Shown one piece after another: positions 1 to 6,521 of a DNA stretch of 9,844 bases (its first letter is position 1; the number at the start of each line of letters is the position of its first letter). The translations under genes and the position numbers were made by a program. The notes under the pieces were generated by a model. It worked only from the letters and a program-made list of their open reading frames with translations, was not told where the DNA came from and searched no databases. This DNA is from CALGFH01 sp036003705. GTDB taxonomy: Bacteria; Actinomycetota; CALGFH01. The DNA is taken from positions 1 to 9,844 of the forward strand of contig DASYSE010000027.1 in assembly GCA_036003705.1 (NCBI GenBank). Reading direction: 5' to 3'.

Positions 1-539
1 AGCAGCAGGGCCCGCGGCCGGTTGACCAGCGCTCTGGCGAGGGCGACCCGCTGCTGCTGGCCGCCGGAGAGCTGGCGAGGCTTGCGCTGCTCGCGACCCT
101 CCAGCTCGACCAGGGCCAGCGCCTCGGCCACCCGGCGGGCAATCTCGCCCTTGGCCACCTTCTTGCGCCGCAGCCCGAAGGCCACGTTCTCGAAGACGTC
201 CATGTGGGGAAAGAGCGCGTACTGCTGGAAGACCATGTTGACGTCGCGCCGGAACGGCGGGACGCCGACCATGTCGCGGCCGGGCAGGAGGATCTGGCCG
301 CTGGTCGGCTCCTCGAAGCCGGCGATCATCCGCAGGGTGGTGGTCTTGCCGCAGCCCGACGGGCCGAGCAGGGAGAAGAACTCGCCCTCGGCGATCCGGA
401 GATCGACGTGCTCGACGGCCCTGACGCCCTGGGCCCGGGTGGCGAACTCCTTCTCCACCCCGACCAGCTCGATCGCGGCCAGGCCATCCTCGTCGGAGAC
501 GATCGGGCGGGCGCCCGCCTGGACCCTCGTGTCTGCCAT
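1..539 (-). CDS. PotA-like ABC transporter ATP-binding protein (3' end outside window)
   Basis: This is the ATPase subunit of an ABC importer, acting on the cytoplasmic face of the membrane. The visible 179 residues start at ATG 539-537, with AAGGGA seven bases upstream. Walker A is GPSGCGKTT (about residues 59-67), the Q-loop lies in NMVFQQYALFPHM (101-113), and the ABC signature is LSGGQQQR (157-164). The window ends just before the expected Walker B. FFSLLGPSGCGKTTTLRMIAGFE and the FQQYALFPHMDVFENVAFGL stretch match the PotA/spermidine-putrescine subgroup (with close relatives FbpC, UgpC and MalK), and the neighbouring amine-catabolism genes favour a polyamine or amino-acid-derived substrate. 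The substrate itself is inferred, since ATPases alone do not fix it. The gene follows the PucR gene on the same strand after about 140 bp and may be co-transcribed with it. The permease and binding-protein genes would be expected further left. Confidence 0.9.
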   Translation of the reverse strand, partial: MADTRVQAGARPIVSDEDGLAAIELVGVEKEFATRAQGVRAVEHVDLRIAEGEFFSLLGPSGCGKTTTLRMIAGFEEPTSGQILLPGRDMVGVPPFRRDVNMVFQQYALFPHMDVFENVAFGLRRKKVAKGEIARRVAEALALVELEGREQRKPRQLSGGQQQRVALARALVNRPRALL

Positions 540-680
540 CGCCTCGTCCCTTGTCTCAGACGGTCGATCCGCCGATTCGACCACACGGGCACGATGGGAC
601 GCTGGCATCCCAACCCCTACCGTCCATGTACGAACCGGCGCTGCCCACGGGGCCGAGCTGCCAGATCGGCACCCTAGGTA
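540..680 (-). promoter_or_regulatory. Spacer upstream of the ABC ATPase gene
   Basis: These 141 bp separate the PucR stop codon from the ATPase start. On the minus strand a Shine-Dalgarno AAGGGA (552-547) lies seven bases before the ATG. Two short hairpins can be drawn on the minus strand, TGCC-GATCT-GGCA just after the PucR stop and GGGA-N8-TCCC further on, but neither has a T tract. No convincing -35/-10 pair is visible. The spacer could hold a separate promoter or simply be an untranslated linker in a PucR-ATPase operon. Confidence 0.3.
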
Positions 681-2288
681 TCAGCCCCCGGCTCCCTCGC
701 CCGAGCGGCCGCGGAGGACGTCGGCGGCCTGCAGGGCGAGCCAGAACTCGGCCCGGTCGGCGGCGGAGTCGAGGTCGCGGCCGGTCAGCTCGGCCACCCG
801 GCGGATGCGGTAGCGCAGCGTGTGCCGATGCACGGTCAGCTCCCTGGCGGCAGCCTCCCAGTTGCCGTTGTGCTCCAGGTAGGCCCGGAGGCTGGACAGC
901 AGGCCGCCGTGCTGGCGGCGGTCGTAGTCGAGCAGCGGATCGAGCAGGCCGCGGGAGATCGCCTCGAGGGCGGCGTCCTCCTGCCTGGCCAGCAGCAGCC
1001 GGTGGCTGCCGAGGTCGGCGACGGTGGCGACCCGGTACCCCTGCGCACCGGCCGTGGCCGGCTCGGCCGCCTCCAGCGCGAACTGGGCCTCCTGGTAGGT
1101 GCGGCGCAGGCCGCGGGGGTCGGCGTCGGGCATGCCGAGCCCGAACCGGCCGGCCACCCCCCTGGCCAGCACCGCCTCGGCCACCGCGTCGGCGGCCGCG
1201 CGGGCCTCGACCGGGTCGGTGGCCTCGAACAGGGCGACCACCGAGTGGTCCTGGATGCTGCACACGTAGGGCGCGAGGCGCCGCGACAGCCGGTCCTGGA
1301 TCAGCAGCCGCAGGGCCTCGACCGCCGGGGCCGCGGGATCGGTCTCGCAGCGCCTCGCCACCAGCACCGCGATCGCCGGGGAGCCGCCGAGGCCGAGGAA
1401 CCGCAGGCGCCGTCTCGTCTCCTCGCCCGAGAGCTCCCCCCCGAGCAGGGCGTCCAGGAAGTCGCCGACCAGGCGGCGCTCGGTCCTGGCCACCGCCTGC
1501 GCCTTGGCCAGCTCGAGGGCGACGGCGGTGGCCAGGTGATGGACCACCACCTGATGGAACGGCTCGGGCCGGTCGCCCCGGTGCAGCACCAGGAACCCGG
1601 CAGGGCCCCCGCCGACCAGGATGGGGAGCAGCGAGCGGGTGCCGCCCTCGTCCGACAGGCTCAGCGAGAACTCGTTGCCCTCTGGGCGCAGCGCCTGGAT
1701 CTCGGCCCAGACGGCGCGCGGCTCCAGCAGCGCCGCCGCCCCGGCGGCGGCGGCCGCGATCTCGCCGTGCGGGTCGAACAGGAGCGCCCTGGTGCCGGTC
1801 ATGCGGGCGTACGCCTCCAGCAGCGCGTCAAGGCCGGCTCCCTCGACCAGCAGCCGCGACAGCGTCTGCTGCACGGTCCCGGCCCGCTGCAGCAACACGT
1901 ACTGCTCGTTGACCAGGCGCGAGAACAGCGCCTCGGTGATGGCGATGAACGGCACCTCGAACGGCACCTCGAACACCGGGAAGCCGGCCCGGTCGGCGGC
2001 CTCGACGACGGCCGGCGGCGTGGCCTTGAAGGCGAACCCGAGGCCGAGGCCCAGCGCGGCCAGCTCGGCCCCTGCCAGCTGCTCGACGTAGGCGGCCTGG
2101 CCCTGTGGCCCGCCGCGCATGCCGAGCCCGGTGGTGAGCAGGACCTCGCCGCCGCGCAGGAACCGGGTCGGGTCCTTGAGCTCCGACACGTGCGCCCAGC
2201 GGATCGGCTGGTCGACGCCGTCCTTGCCCGCGACCAGGCCGAGGCGCAGCTCGTCGATGGCCAGCAGGTCGGCAACGCTCGTGGCCAA
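681..2288 (-). CDS. PucR-family transcriptional regulator
   Basis: A cytoplasmic DNA-binding regulator of 535 residues, the usual length for the PucR family. The start chosen is TTG 2288-2286, because AAGGGGGA lies just upstream (2299-2292) and the conserved N-terminus (ATSVADLL) begins there. An in-frame GTG at 2387 would add 33 residues of non-conserved sequence. The N-terminal PucR domain covers about residues 3-120 (VAGKDGVDQPIRWAHVSEL, then FLRGGEVLLTTGLGM, and later FEVPFIAITEALFSRL). The central part looks like the GGDEF-like CdaR domain, and the C-terminal helix-turn-helix is about 470-524 (EHNGNWEAAARELTVHRHTLRYR). Known relatives control purine, GABA, proline or polyamine catabolism, often activating divergent genes. 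The gene is divergent from the oxidoreductase-aminotransferase pair, which are its probable targets. Family assignment is very sure; the effector is unknown. Confidence 0.93.
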   Translation of the reverse strand: MATSVADLLAIDELRLGLVAGKDGVDQPIRWAHVSELKDPTRFLRGGEVLLTTGLGMRGGPQGQAAYVEQLAGAELAALGLGLGFAFKATPPAVVEAADRAGFPVFEVPFEVPFIAITEALFSRLVNEQYVLLQRAGTVQQTLSRLLVEGAGLDALLEAYARMTGTRALLFDPHGEIAAAAAGAAALLEPRAVWAEIQALRPEGNEFSLSLSDEGGTRSLLPILVGGGPAGFLVLHRGDRPEPFHQVVVHHLATAVALELAKAQAVARTERRLVGDFLDALLGGELSGEETRRRLRFLGLGGSPAIAVLVARRCETDPAAPAVEALRLLIQDRLSRRLAPYVCSIQDHSVVALFEATDPVEARAAADAVAEAVLARGVAGRFGLGMPDADPRGLRRTYQEAQFALEAAEPATAGAQGYRVATVADLGSHRLLLARQEDAALEAISRGLLDPLLDYDRRQHGGLLSSLRAYLEHNGNWEAAARELTVHRHTLRYRIRRVAELTGRDLDSAADRAEFWLALQAADVLRGRSGEGAGG

Positions 2289-2443
2289 GGGTCCCCCTTC
2301 TGCGCCGATTCGTACAACAGCGTACTCGGCCGCTGGACGGCAGGGCACTACCACTGGGCCTCGAGCGGCTGACAGCCTGCGGCGCACAGGGTTCGGGGGC
2401 GCAGGCGGCGGAGCGGTCGCCCCGATGAAGGGCTGGGGATGCC
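2289..2443. promoter_or_regulatory. Divergent promoter region, PucR gene / oxidoreductase gene
   Basis: The 155 bp between two divergent starts must hold both promoters. The segment near 2301-2325 is less GC-rich than its surroundings and contains CGTAC twice (2311-2315 and 2321-2325), exactly 10 bp apart, one helical turn, as expected for dimer binding on one DNA face. On the minus strand TACGCT or TACGAA from this segment could serve as a -10 for the PucR gene. For the plus strand, GAAGGG and GGGG precede ATG 2444 without a clear promoter. The operator role of the CGTAC pair is a guess from position only. Confidence 0.4.
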
Positions 2444-3769
2444 ATGCGGGTGGTCGTCGTCGGCGCCGCCGGCGCCATGGGGCGCTGGACCCTGCGCGAC
2501 CTGACCGAGTCGGAGGGGGTCGCCGAGGTGGTGGCGGCCGACCTGGACGGGGCCAGGGCCAGGGAGGCGGCCGGGTGGGCGGCGGCCCGGTCGGGCAGCA
2601 ACGGCACCGCCCGGGTCAGCGGCATGACCCTGGACGCCGGCGACGGCCAGGCGCTGCGGCGCGCGTTCGAGGACGCCGACGTGGTCTGCAACTGCGCCGT
2701 CCGTGCGACCAACCTGCCGGTCATGGAGGCATGCGCCAGCACCGGGACCCACTACGTCGACCTCGGCGGCCTGTTCCACACCACCCGCCGCCAGCTGGCC
2801 ATGCACGACCGTTTCGTGGCCGCCGGCGTGACGGCGGTGGTCGGCATGGGCGGCAGCCCAGGCACCACCAACGTGCTGGCCGCCCTGGCGGGACGCGACC
2901 TCGAGGTGGTCGAGGAGGTCGAGGTGCGCCTGGGCATCGCCGACTTCGCGCCCTCCAGCGCGCCGGTGCCGGTGCCGTATGCGATCCACACGCTGCTTGA
3001 CGAGTTCGCCGTCCCGGCGATGACCTTCCGCGAGGGCGAGCTGACCGAGGTCGCGGCCATGAGCGAGCAGGAGGAGCTGGACTTCCCGCAGCCGGTGGGC
3101 CGGCTCCGGGTCGGCCACACCCTCCACTCCGAGGTGGCGACCCTGCCGCTGCACTTCGCCGACCGCGGGATCCGGTCGGTGTCGTTCAAGGTCGGCTTCC
3201 CGGCCGACTTCATGGACAAGATGGCGCTCCTGACGGGCCTCGGCCTTGCCGATACCCAAGCGGTCGACCTGCCGGGCGGCCGGGTGGTCCCGCGCGAGCT
3301 GCTGGTCGACCGCATCACCCAGACCGCCACCATGCCCGGCCCCGAGGCCGCCCCGGACGACGCCGAGGCGATCTGGGTCCGGGTGCGAGGGCGACGGGCC
3401 GGACCTTCGGGGGATCCGGCCCTCGCCCCTCGCGACCCCCCCGACCCCCCCGACGGGGTGCTCCGGAACTCTCCACGCGACCCCCCCGACCCCCCCGACG
3501 CTCCCCTGGTCGAGCGCCTCGCCGAGTGTGTGGTCCGGCCCCACCCGACCTGGCAGGCCGGCGCCGGCCAGCTCGACACCGGCGTGCCCGCGAGCATCGT
3601 CGCCCAGTTCCTCGGCCACAAGGTGATCGACCGGCCCGGCGTGCTCGCACCCGAGGACGCCGTCCCGCCCGAGCCGTACCTGGCCGAGCTGGCCTCCCGC
3701 GGCATGGAGGTCACGCTGGTCACCCGCGAGCCCGCCGTCGTCTGGTCGTACGATCGGAGCCTGACTTGA
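2444..3769 (+). CDS. Saccharopine dehydrogenase-family NAD(P)-dependent oxidoreductase
   Basis: A cytosolic 441-residue oxidoreductase. The Rossmann motif VVVVGAAGAMGR (residues 3-14) begins right after the ATG, which fixes the start. NLPVMEACASTGTHYVDLGG and GMGGSPGTTNVLA are characteristic of the saccharopine dehydrogenase / lysine 6-dehydrogenase / carboxynorspermidine synthase superfamily. Residues of about 318-355 form a low-complexity, Arg/Asp/Pro-rich insert with RDPPDPPD twice (330-337 and 345-352); the family fold resumes at RLAECVVRPHP. The insert sits between two predicted strands, so it probably forms a surface loop and the enzyme may still fold. The stop codon is 2 nt before the aminotransferase start, so the pair is an operon. 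Likely roles are oxidation of an amine or of a lysine-like substrate whose product feeds the aminotransferase. The exact substrate is not readable from the sequence. Confidence 0.85.
   Translation: MRVVVVGAAGAMGRWTLRDLTESEGVAEVVAADLDGARAREAAGWAAARSGSNGTARVSGMTLDAGDGQALRRAFEDADVVCNCAVRATNLPVMEACASTGTHYVDLGGLFHTTRRQLAMHDRFVAAGVTAVVGMGGSPGTTNVLAALAGRDLEVVEEVEVRLGIADFAPSSAPVPVPYAIHTLLDEFAVPAMTFREGELTEVAAMSEQEELDFPQPVGRLRVGHTLHSEVATLPLHFADRGIRSVSFKVGFPADFMDKMALLTGLGLADTQAVDLPGGRVVPRELLVDRITQTATMPGPEAAPDDAEAIWVRVRGRRAGPSGDPALAPRDPPDPPDGVLRNSPRDPPDPPDAPLVERLAECVVRPHPTWQAGAGQLDTGVPASIVAQFLGHKVIDRPGVLAPEDAVPPEPYLAELASRGMEVTLVTREPAVVWSYDRSLT
3431..3500 (+). repeat. Perfect 25-bp direct repeat with C7 tracts inside a CDS
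   Basis: Two identical 25-bp copies lie at 3431-3455 and 3476-3500. Each has the form CGCGA-C7-GA-C7-GACG. The copies are offset by 45 bp, a multiple of three, so both are read in the same frame as RDPPDPPD. The four C7 runs become four G7 runs on the minus strand, a strong candidate for G-quadruplex formation. Homopolymers of this length are also prone to slippage. The block looks like a low-complexity insertion into the oxidoreductase gene. Confidence 0.9.
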
Positions 3770-3771
3770 CC

Positions 3772-5112
3772 ATGCCCCAGGAACGCAAGCTGGCCGGCGA
3801 GGTCCCGGGGCCGGCCAGCCGGGCGCTCGAGGAGCGCCGGCGCAACGCGGTGGCCAGGGGCGTGTCCACCATGACCCCGGTCTACGCGGCGGCCGCCCAC
3901 GGCGCGGTCATCGAGGATGTCGACGGCAACCGCTTCATCGACTTCACCGGCGGACTTGGCGTGCTCAACGCCGGGCACACCCCGCCGTCGGTCGTCCAGG
4001 CGGTCAAGGACCAGGTCGAGCGCTACCTGCACACCTGCCAGCACGCGGTCATGAACGAGCCGTACGTCGCCGTGGCCGAGGCGCTCAACCGGATCACCCC
4101 CGGCGACTACGACAAGCGGACCATGCTGGTGAACTCCGGTGCCGAGGCGACCGAGAACGTGGTCAAGATCGCCCGCGCCGCCACCGGCCGGCAGGGCGTG
4201 GTGGTGTTCGACAACGCCTTCCACGGGCGGACCCTCCTCGCCCTGGCCATGACCGGCAAGGTCACCCCCTACAAGCAGGGCTACCAGCCGTTCCCGAGCG
4301 AGGTCTACCGGGTCCCCTACGCCTACTGCTACCGCTGCCCGTTCCACCTCACCTACCCGGAGTGCGGCATCGCCTGCGCCGACTACGTCGAGGAGGAGAT
4401 CAAGGTCCACGTCGGGCCCCAGAACGTCGCCTGCCTGCTGGTGGAGCCGGTGCAGGGCGAGGGCGGCTTCATCGCCCCGCCGCCCGGCTGGCTGGAGCGG
4501 ATCGCCGACATGTGCCGGCGCCTGGACATCCCGTTGGTCGCCGACGAGGTCCAGTCGGGGTTCGGTCGCACCGGCACCATGTACGCCACCGAGCAGCACC
4601 CCGGCGTGGTTCCCGACTTCACCCTCTCCGCCAAGTCGATCGCGGCCGGCCTGCCCCTGGCCGCGGTCACCGGGCGCAGCGAGCTGATGGACGCACCAGG
4701 CCCGGGCGGGCTCGGCGGCACCTTCGGCGGCAACCCGCTGGCCTGCACGGCCGCCCTGGCGACCATCGAGCTGTTCGAGCAGGGGGACCTGCTGGAGCGG
4801 GCACGGCGGATGGGCGACACGCTCGACCGGCGCCTGCGCGAGCTGGGCGAGCGCCACCGGATCGTCGGCGAGGTCAGGGGCCTCGGCGCGATGATGGCGA
4901 TGGAGCTGGTCACCGACCGGGCCACCAGGGAGCCGGCCAGGCAGGCCGCGACCCGGGTGGTGGCCGAGTCGGCACGGCACGGGCTGCTCACCCTCAAGGC
5001 CGGCATCCACGACAACGTCGTCCGCGTCCTGGCCCCACTGGTCATGGAGGAGCGCCTGCTCGAGGAGGGGATCGACATCCTCGACCAGGCCCTGGCCACC
5101 GCGTCGGTCTGA
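3772..5112 (+). CDS. Class III PLP aminotransferase, GabT-like (4-aminobutyrate aminotransferase family)
   Basis: A 446-residue cytosolic transaminase moving an amino group, typically from GABA or another omega-amine, to 2-oxoglutarate. The start at ATG 3772 lies 2 nt after the oxidoreductase stop; the reading frame is open further upstream but only overlaps that gene. PLP-binding features are NSGAEATENV (121-130), AFHGRT (149-154), the Asp of VADEVQSGFGRTG (D258) and the Schiff-base lysine in LSAKSIAAGLP (K288). A four-cysteine segment, CYRCPF...CGIAC (C186, C189, C198, C202), is seen in many actinobacterial and archaeal members. Length is normal for GabT. With the PucR regulator, PotA-like ATPase and oxidoreductase nearby, a role in polyamine/GABA or lysine-derived amine breakdown is likely. 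Putrescine, beta-alanine or ornithine-type specificity cannot be excluded, so no gene symbol is given. Confidence 0.9.
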   Translation: MPQERKLAGEVPGPASRALEERRRNAVARGVSTMTPVYAAAAHGAVIEDVDGNRFIDFTGGLGVLNAGHTPPSVVQAVKDQVERYLHTCQHAVMNEPYVAVAEALNRITPGDYDKRTMLVNSGAEATENVVKIARAATGRQGVVVFDNAFHGRTLLALAMTGKVTPYKQGYQPFPSEVYRVPYAYCYRCPFHLTYPECGIACADYVEEEIKVHVGPQNVACLLVEPVQGEGGFIAPPPGWLERIADMCRRLDIPLVADEVQSGFGRTGTMYATEQHPGVVPDFTLSAKSIAAGLPLAAVTGRSELMDAPGPGGLGGTFGGNPLACTAALATIELFEQGDLLERARRMGDTLDRRLRELGERHRIVGEVRGLGAMMAMELVTDRATREPARQAATRVVAESARHGLLTLKAGIHDNVVRVLAPLVMEERLLEEGIDILDQALATASV

Positions 5113-5130
5113 GGCGCCAGCACCCGGGTA

Positions 5131-5166
5131 TCCTCGCGCATGGAGCTGCGCCCCGAGTCGCGAGGA
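5131..5166. terminator. Hairpin after the aminotransferase gene
   Basis: A perfect 8-bp stem, TCCTCGCG (5131-5138) with CGCGAGGA (5159-5166), encloses a 20-nt loop, beginning 18 bp after the aminotransferase stop. There is no T tract, so it is not a classical intrinsic terminator. In very GC-rich actinobacteria such stems may still slow polymerase or protect the 3' end of the mRNA. It could equally be part of the signal peptidase leader. Confidence 0.35.
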
Positions 5167-5210
5167 GCGCAAGCCGTGGTGGTATCCGGACGGGTAGGAG
5201 GGTTAGCCTG

Positions 5211-5291
5211 GTGGACCGCGTCAAGCCGACGGCCGGTCCGGCCGATGGAGGCGGCATGTCCACAGCCCGGTCCCGGGAGGTCAGGCGCTGA
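5211..5291 (+). CDS. Short ORF leading into the signal peptidase gene (uORF or frameshifted N-terminus)
   Basis: A 26-codon ORF starts at GTG 5211 behind a near-perfect Shine-Dalgarno AGGAGGG (5196-5202, eight-base spacing). It has strongly G/C-ending codons, as a real gene here would, and an internal ATG at 5256 also has GGAGG upstream. Its TGA (5289-5291) overlaps a CTG (5288-5290) that opens the signal peptidase frame, and GGGAGG (5275-5280) stands seven bases before that CTG. Three readings are possible: a leader peptide coupled to the peptidase gene, the true peptidase N-terminus separated by a natural or sequencing frameshift, or chance. The peptide (begins MDRVKPTAGPADGGG) has no recognisable motif. 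Confidence 0.35.
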   Translation: MDRVKPTAGPADGGGMSTARSREVRR

Positions 5292-5320
5292 CCCAGACCG
5301 CCCGCGTCCAGCCCAGCCGC

Positions 5321-5947
5321 GTGCAGCGGCACCACGGCCGGCGTGCCGTCGCCCGCCGGTCCCGCCGCCGCTTCCTGGCCGAGCTGCCGTTCCTGCTGGT
5401 CGCCGCCGTGATCCTCACCGTCCTGGTCAAGGGCTTCCTGATCCAGGCGTTCTTCATCCCGTCTCGGTCGATGGAGCCGACCCTCGACGTCGGCGACCGG
5501 GTCGTGGTCAACCGGCTCGCCTACCGCCTGGGTGACCCGGCGCACGGCCAGGTGGTGGTGTTCCTGCGCCCGACCGCCACCGGCCAGGACCCCCCGAGGG
5601 GACCGCTGTCCTGGGCCCGGCGGGCGGTCGCCCAGGGGCTCGGTGGCACCCCGCCGGGGAGCGAGGACCTGATCAAGCGGGTGGTCGGCCTGCCGGGCGA
5701 CGTGATCGAGGGCCGCGATGGCTACCTGTGGCGCAACGGCCGCAGGGTGGACGAGCCATACCTGCGAACCAGCACCTTCACCTCCGAGTTCGAGGCCGTC
5801 AGGGTCAAGCCGGACCACTTCTGGATGATGGGCGACAACCGCGAGGACTCCGCCGACTCCAGGGCGTTCGGGCAGGTGCACCGCTCCGCCCTCGTCGGCC
5901 GGGCCGTGCTGACCGTCTGGCCGGTGCCGCACGTCGACGGCCTGTAG
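5321..5947 (+). CDS. lepB: Type I signal peptidase
   Basis: A membrane-anchored serine/lysine protease that removes signal peptides from exported proteins. From GTG 5321 it has 208 residues: an Arg-rich cytoplasmic N-terminus, one membrane helix (about 22-45), and the catalytic domain outside the membrane. The catalytic serine is S50 in IPSRSMEPTL, the general-base lysine is K119 in DLIKRVVGLPGD, and the conserved GDNREDSADSRAFG box lies near the C-terminus. There is no second membrane helix in the visible part. The start is uncertain. GTG 5321 has no good Shine-Dalgarno, while CTG 5288 has GGGAGG at ideal spacing and the frame is open back to 5207, so the protein may be 11 residues longer or continue from the short ORF at 5211. 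It is probably a second or accessory copy or a housekeeping gene; context does not decide. Confidence 0.93.
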   Translation: MQRHHGRRAVARRSRRRFLAELPFLLVAAVILTVLVKGFLIQAFFIPSRSMEPTLDVGDRVVVNRLAYRLGDPAHGQVVVFLRPTATGQDPPRGPLSWARRAVAQGLGGTPPGSEDLIKRVVGLPGDVIEGRDGYLWRNGRRVDEPYLRTSTFTSEFEAVRVKPDHFWMMGDNREDSADSRAFGQVHRSALVGRAVLTVWPVPHVDGL

Positions 5948-5954
5948 ACGCGCT

Positions 5955-5983
5955 GCCGGAGGCGTCCGCGACCGGCCATTTTT
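5955..5983 (+). terminator. Intrinsic terminator after the signal peptidase gene
   Basis: GCCGG (5955-5959) pairs with CCGGC (5972-5976). Inside, GCG and CGC extend the stem across an AG/GA internal mismatch, although the tip is very tight. Two bases later comes T5 (5979-5983), one of the rare T runs in this window. It lies 7 bp after the signal peptidase stop codon. The combination fits a rho-independent terminator and suggests that the next gene has its own promoter or is reached by read-through. Confidence 0.5.
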
Positions 5984-6010
5984 CCCTCGAGGGGACAAAG
6001 GAGCAAGAAT
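5979..6010 (+). promoter_or_regulatory. AT-richer leader with CCCTCGAGGG palindrome and strong RBS
   Basis: This short stretch stands out from the GC-rich background. The palindrome CCCTCGAGGG (5984-5993) is flanked by T-rich and A-rich arms and is followed by AAAGGAGC (5997-6004), with GGAG seven bases before ATG 6011. A palindrome touching a ribosome-binding site could be an operator or a translation-control element. No -35/-10 pair is obvious. Confidence 0.35.
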
Positions 6011-6118
6011 ATGGCTGTCCGGCGGCCGTTCGGCCGAGACCCGGGCGGAGAGGAGACGGCTGGATGGTGGTCGCGGCACGCACCGCCGAGGTCACCGACC
6101 GTGGACGGCGGCGGGTGA
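6011..6118 (+). CDS. Possible 35-residue leader ORF
   Basis: ATG 6011 has the best ribosome-binding site in the neighbourhood (AAAGGAG, seven-base spacing), yet the ORF closes after 35 codons at 6116-6118. It overlaps the start of the membrane protein gene (ATG 6064) in another frame. The peptide begins MAVRRPFGRDPGGEETAG and ends in Gly residues, with no known motif. It could be a leader peptide coupled to the membrane gene, or the original start of that gene before a frame change. It may also be a chance ORF. Confidence 0.25.
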   Translation: MAVRRPFGRDPGGEETAGWWSRHAPPRSPTVDGGG

Positions 6119-6513
6119 TCGGCCTGCTGCTGGCCGGCGCGGCGGTGCTGCTCGTCCATTGGGCGGCCTGGCTGGTGAATCGGTCCCTGCTGGCCAGCGA
6201 CACCCGCCCCGCCTACTACGAGTTCCAGGCCGCCTTCGTCCTTGCCGATGCCTGGCTGGCCTTCTGCCTGGTGGCAGCGGCCAGGGCGCTGGCCGCACGG
6301 CGGGCTTCGGCGCTGCTGTGGCTGCTGGCCTCGGGCGGCGCGGCCGGGTTCCTGCTGGGCATCGACGTGCTCTACAACCTCCAGCACGGCGTCTGGTTCG
6401 CCGGCGGGCGCGGCCTGGTGGAGCTGCTGCGCAACCTGGCCACCCTGGCCGGGATGGTCGCCCTGCTCGGCTGGGCGTGGCCCCGGCGGGCCGAGCTGCT
6501 GGCCGGCGACTGA
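6064..6513 (+). CDS. Four-helix integral membrane protein of unknown function
   Basis: I do not recognise this 149-residue protein. Four hydrophobic helices are visible, about residues 18-38 (VIGLLLAGAAVLLVHWAAWLV), 51-75, 81-105 and 116-139, with a short basic N-terminus inside and the charged tail PRRAELLAGD. Conserved-looking polar residues sit between the helices (LLASDTRPAYYEFQ; DVLYNLQHGVWFAG). The start at ATG 6064 has GAGGAG (6050-6055) eight bases upstream. The next gene begins 8 nt after its stop, so the two are likely translated from one message. Its place behind a terminator-like hairpin suggests a unit separate from the signal peptidase gene. No enzymatic motif is seen. Confidence 0.7.
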   Translation: MVVAARTAEVTDRGRRRVIGLLLAGAAVLLVHWAAWLVNRSLLASDTRPAYYEFQAAFVLADAWLAFCLVAAARALAARRASALLWLLASGGAAGFLLGIDVLYNLQHGVWFAGGRGLVELLRNLATLAGMVALLGWAWPRRAELLAGD

Positions 6514-6521
6514 TCACCGCC

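Noticed and set aside
551..1912. Long plus-strand frames across the PucR gene
   Set aside because: They are Pro/Arg/Gly-rich shadows of a gene whose domains are all recognisable on the minus strand.
1947..1970. A tandem 12-bp duplication in the PucR gene
   Set aside because: It encodes EVPFEVPF, and the family normally has a similar EVPY/F-EVPF stretch there, so it is ordinary coding sequence rather than a new repeat.
4330..4380. The four-cysteine segment of the aminotransferase as a novel metal site
   Set aside because: The CYRCPF...C...C pattern is common in actinobacterial and archaeal class III aminotransferases, so it is not new to this gene.
2752..5172. An 806-codon open frame on the minus strand
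   Set aside because: It lies antisense to the oxidoreductase and aminotransferase, both of which have clear family motifs. Long antisense frames are expected at this GC content, and the translation is low-complexity Gly/Arg/Ala/His with no domain.
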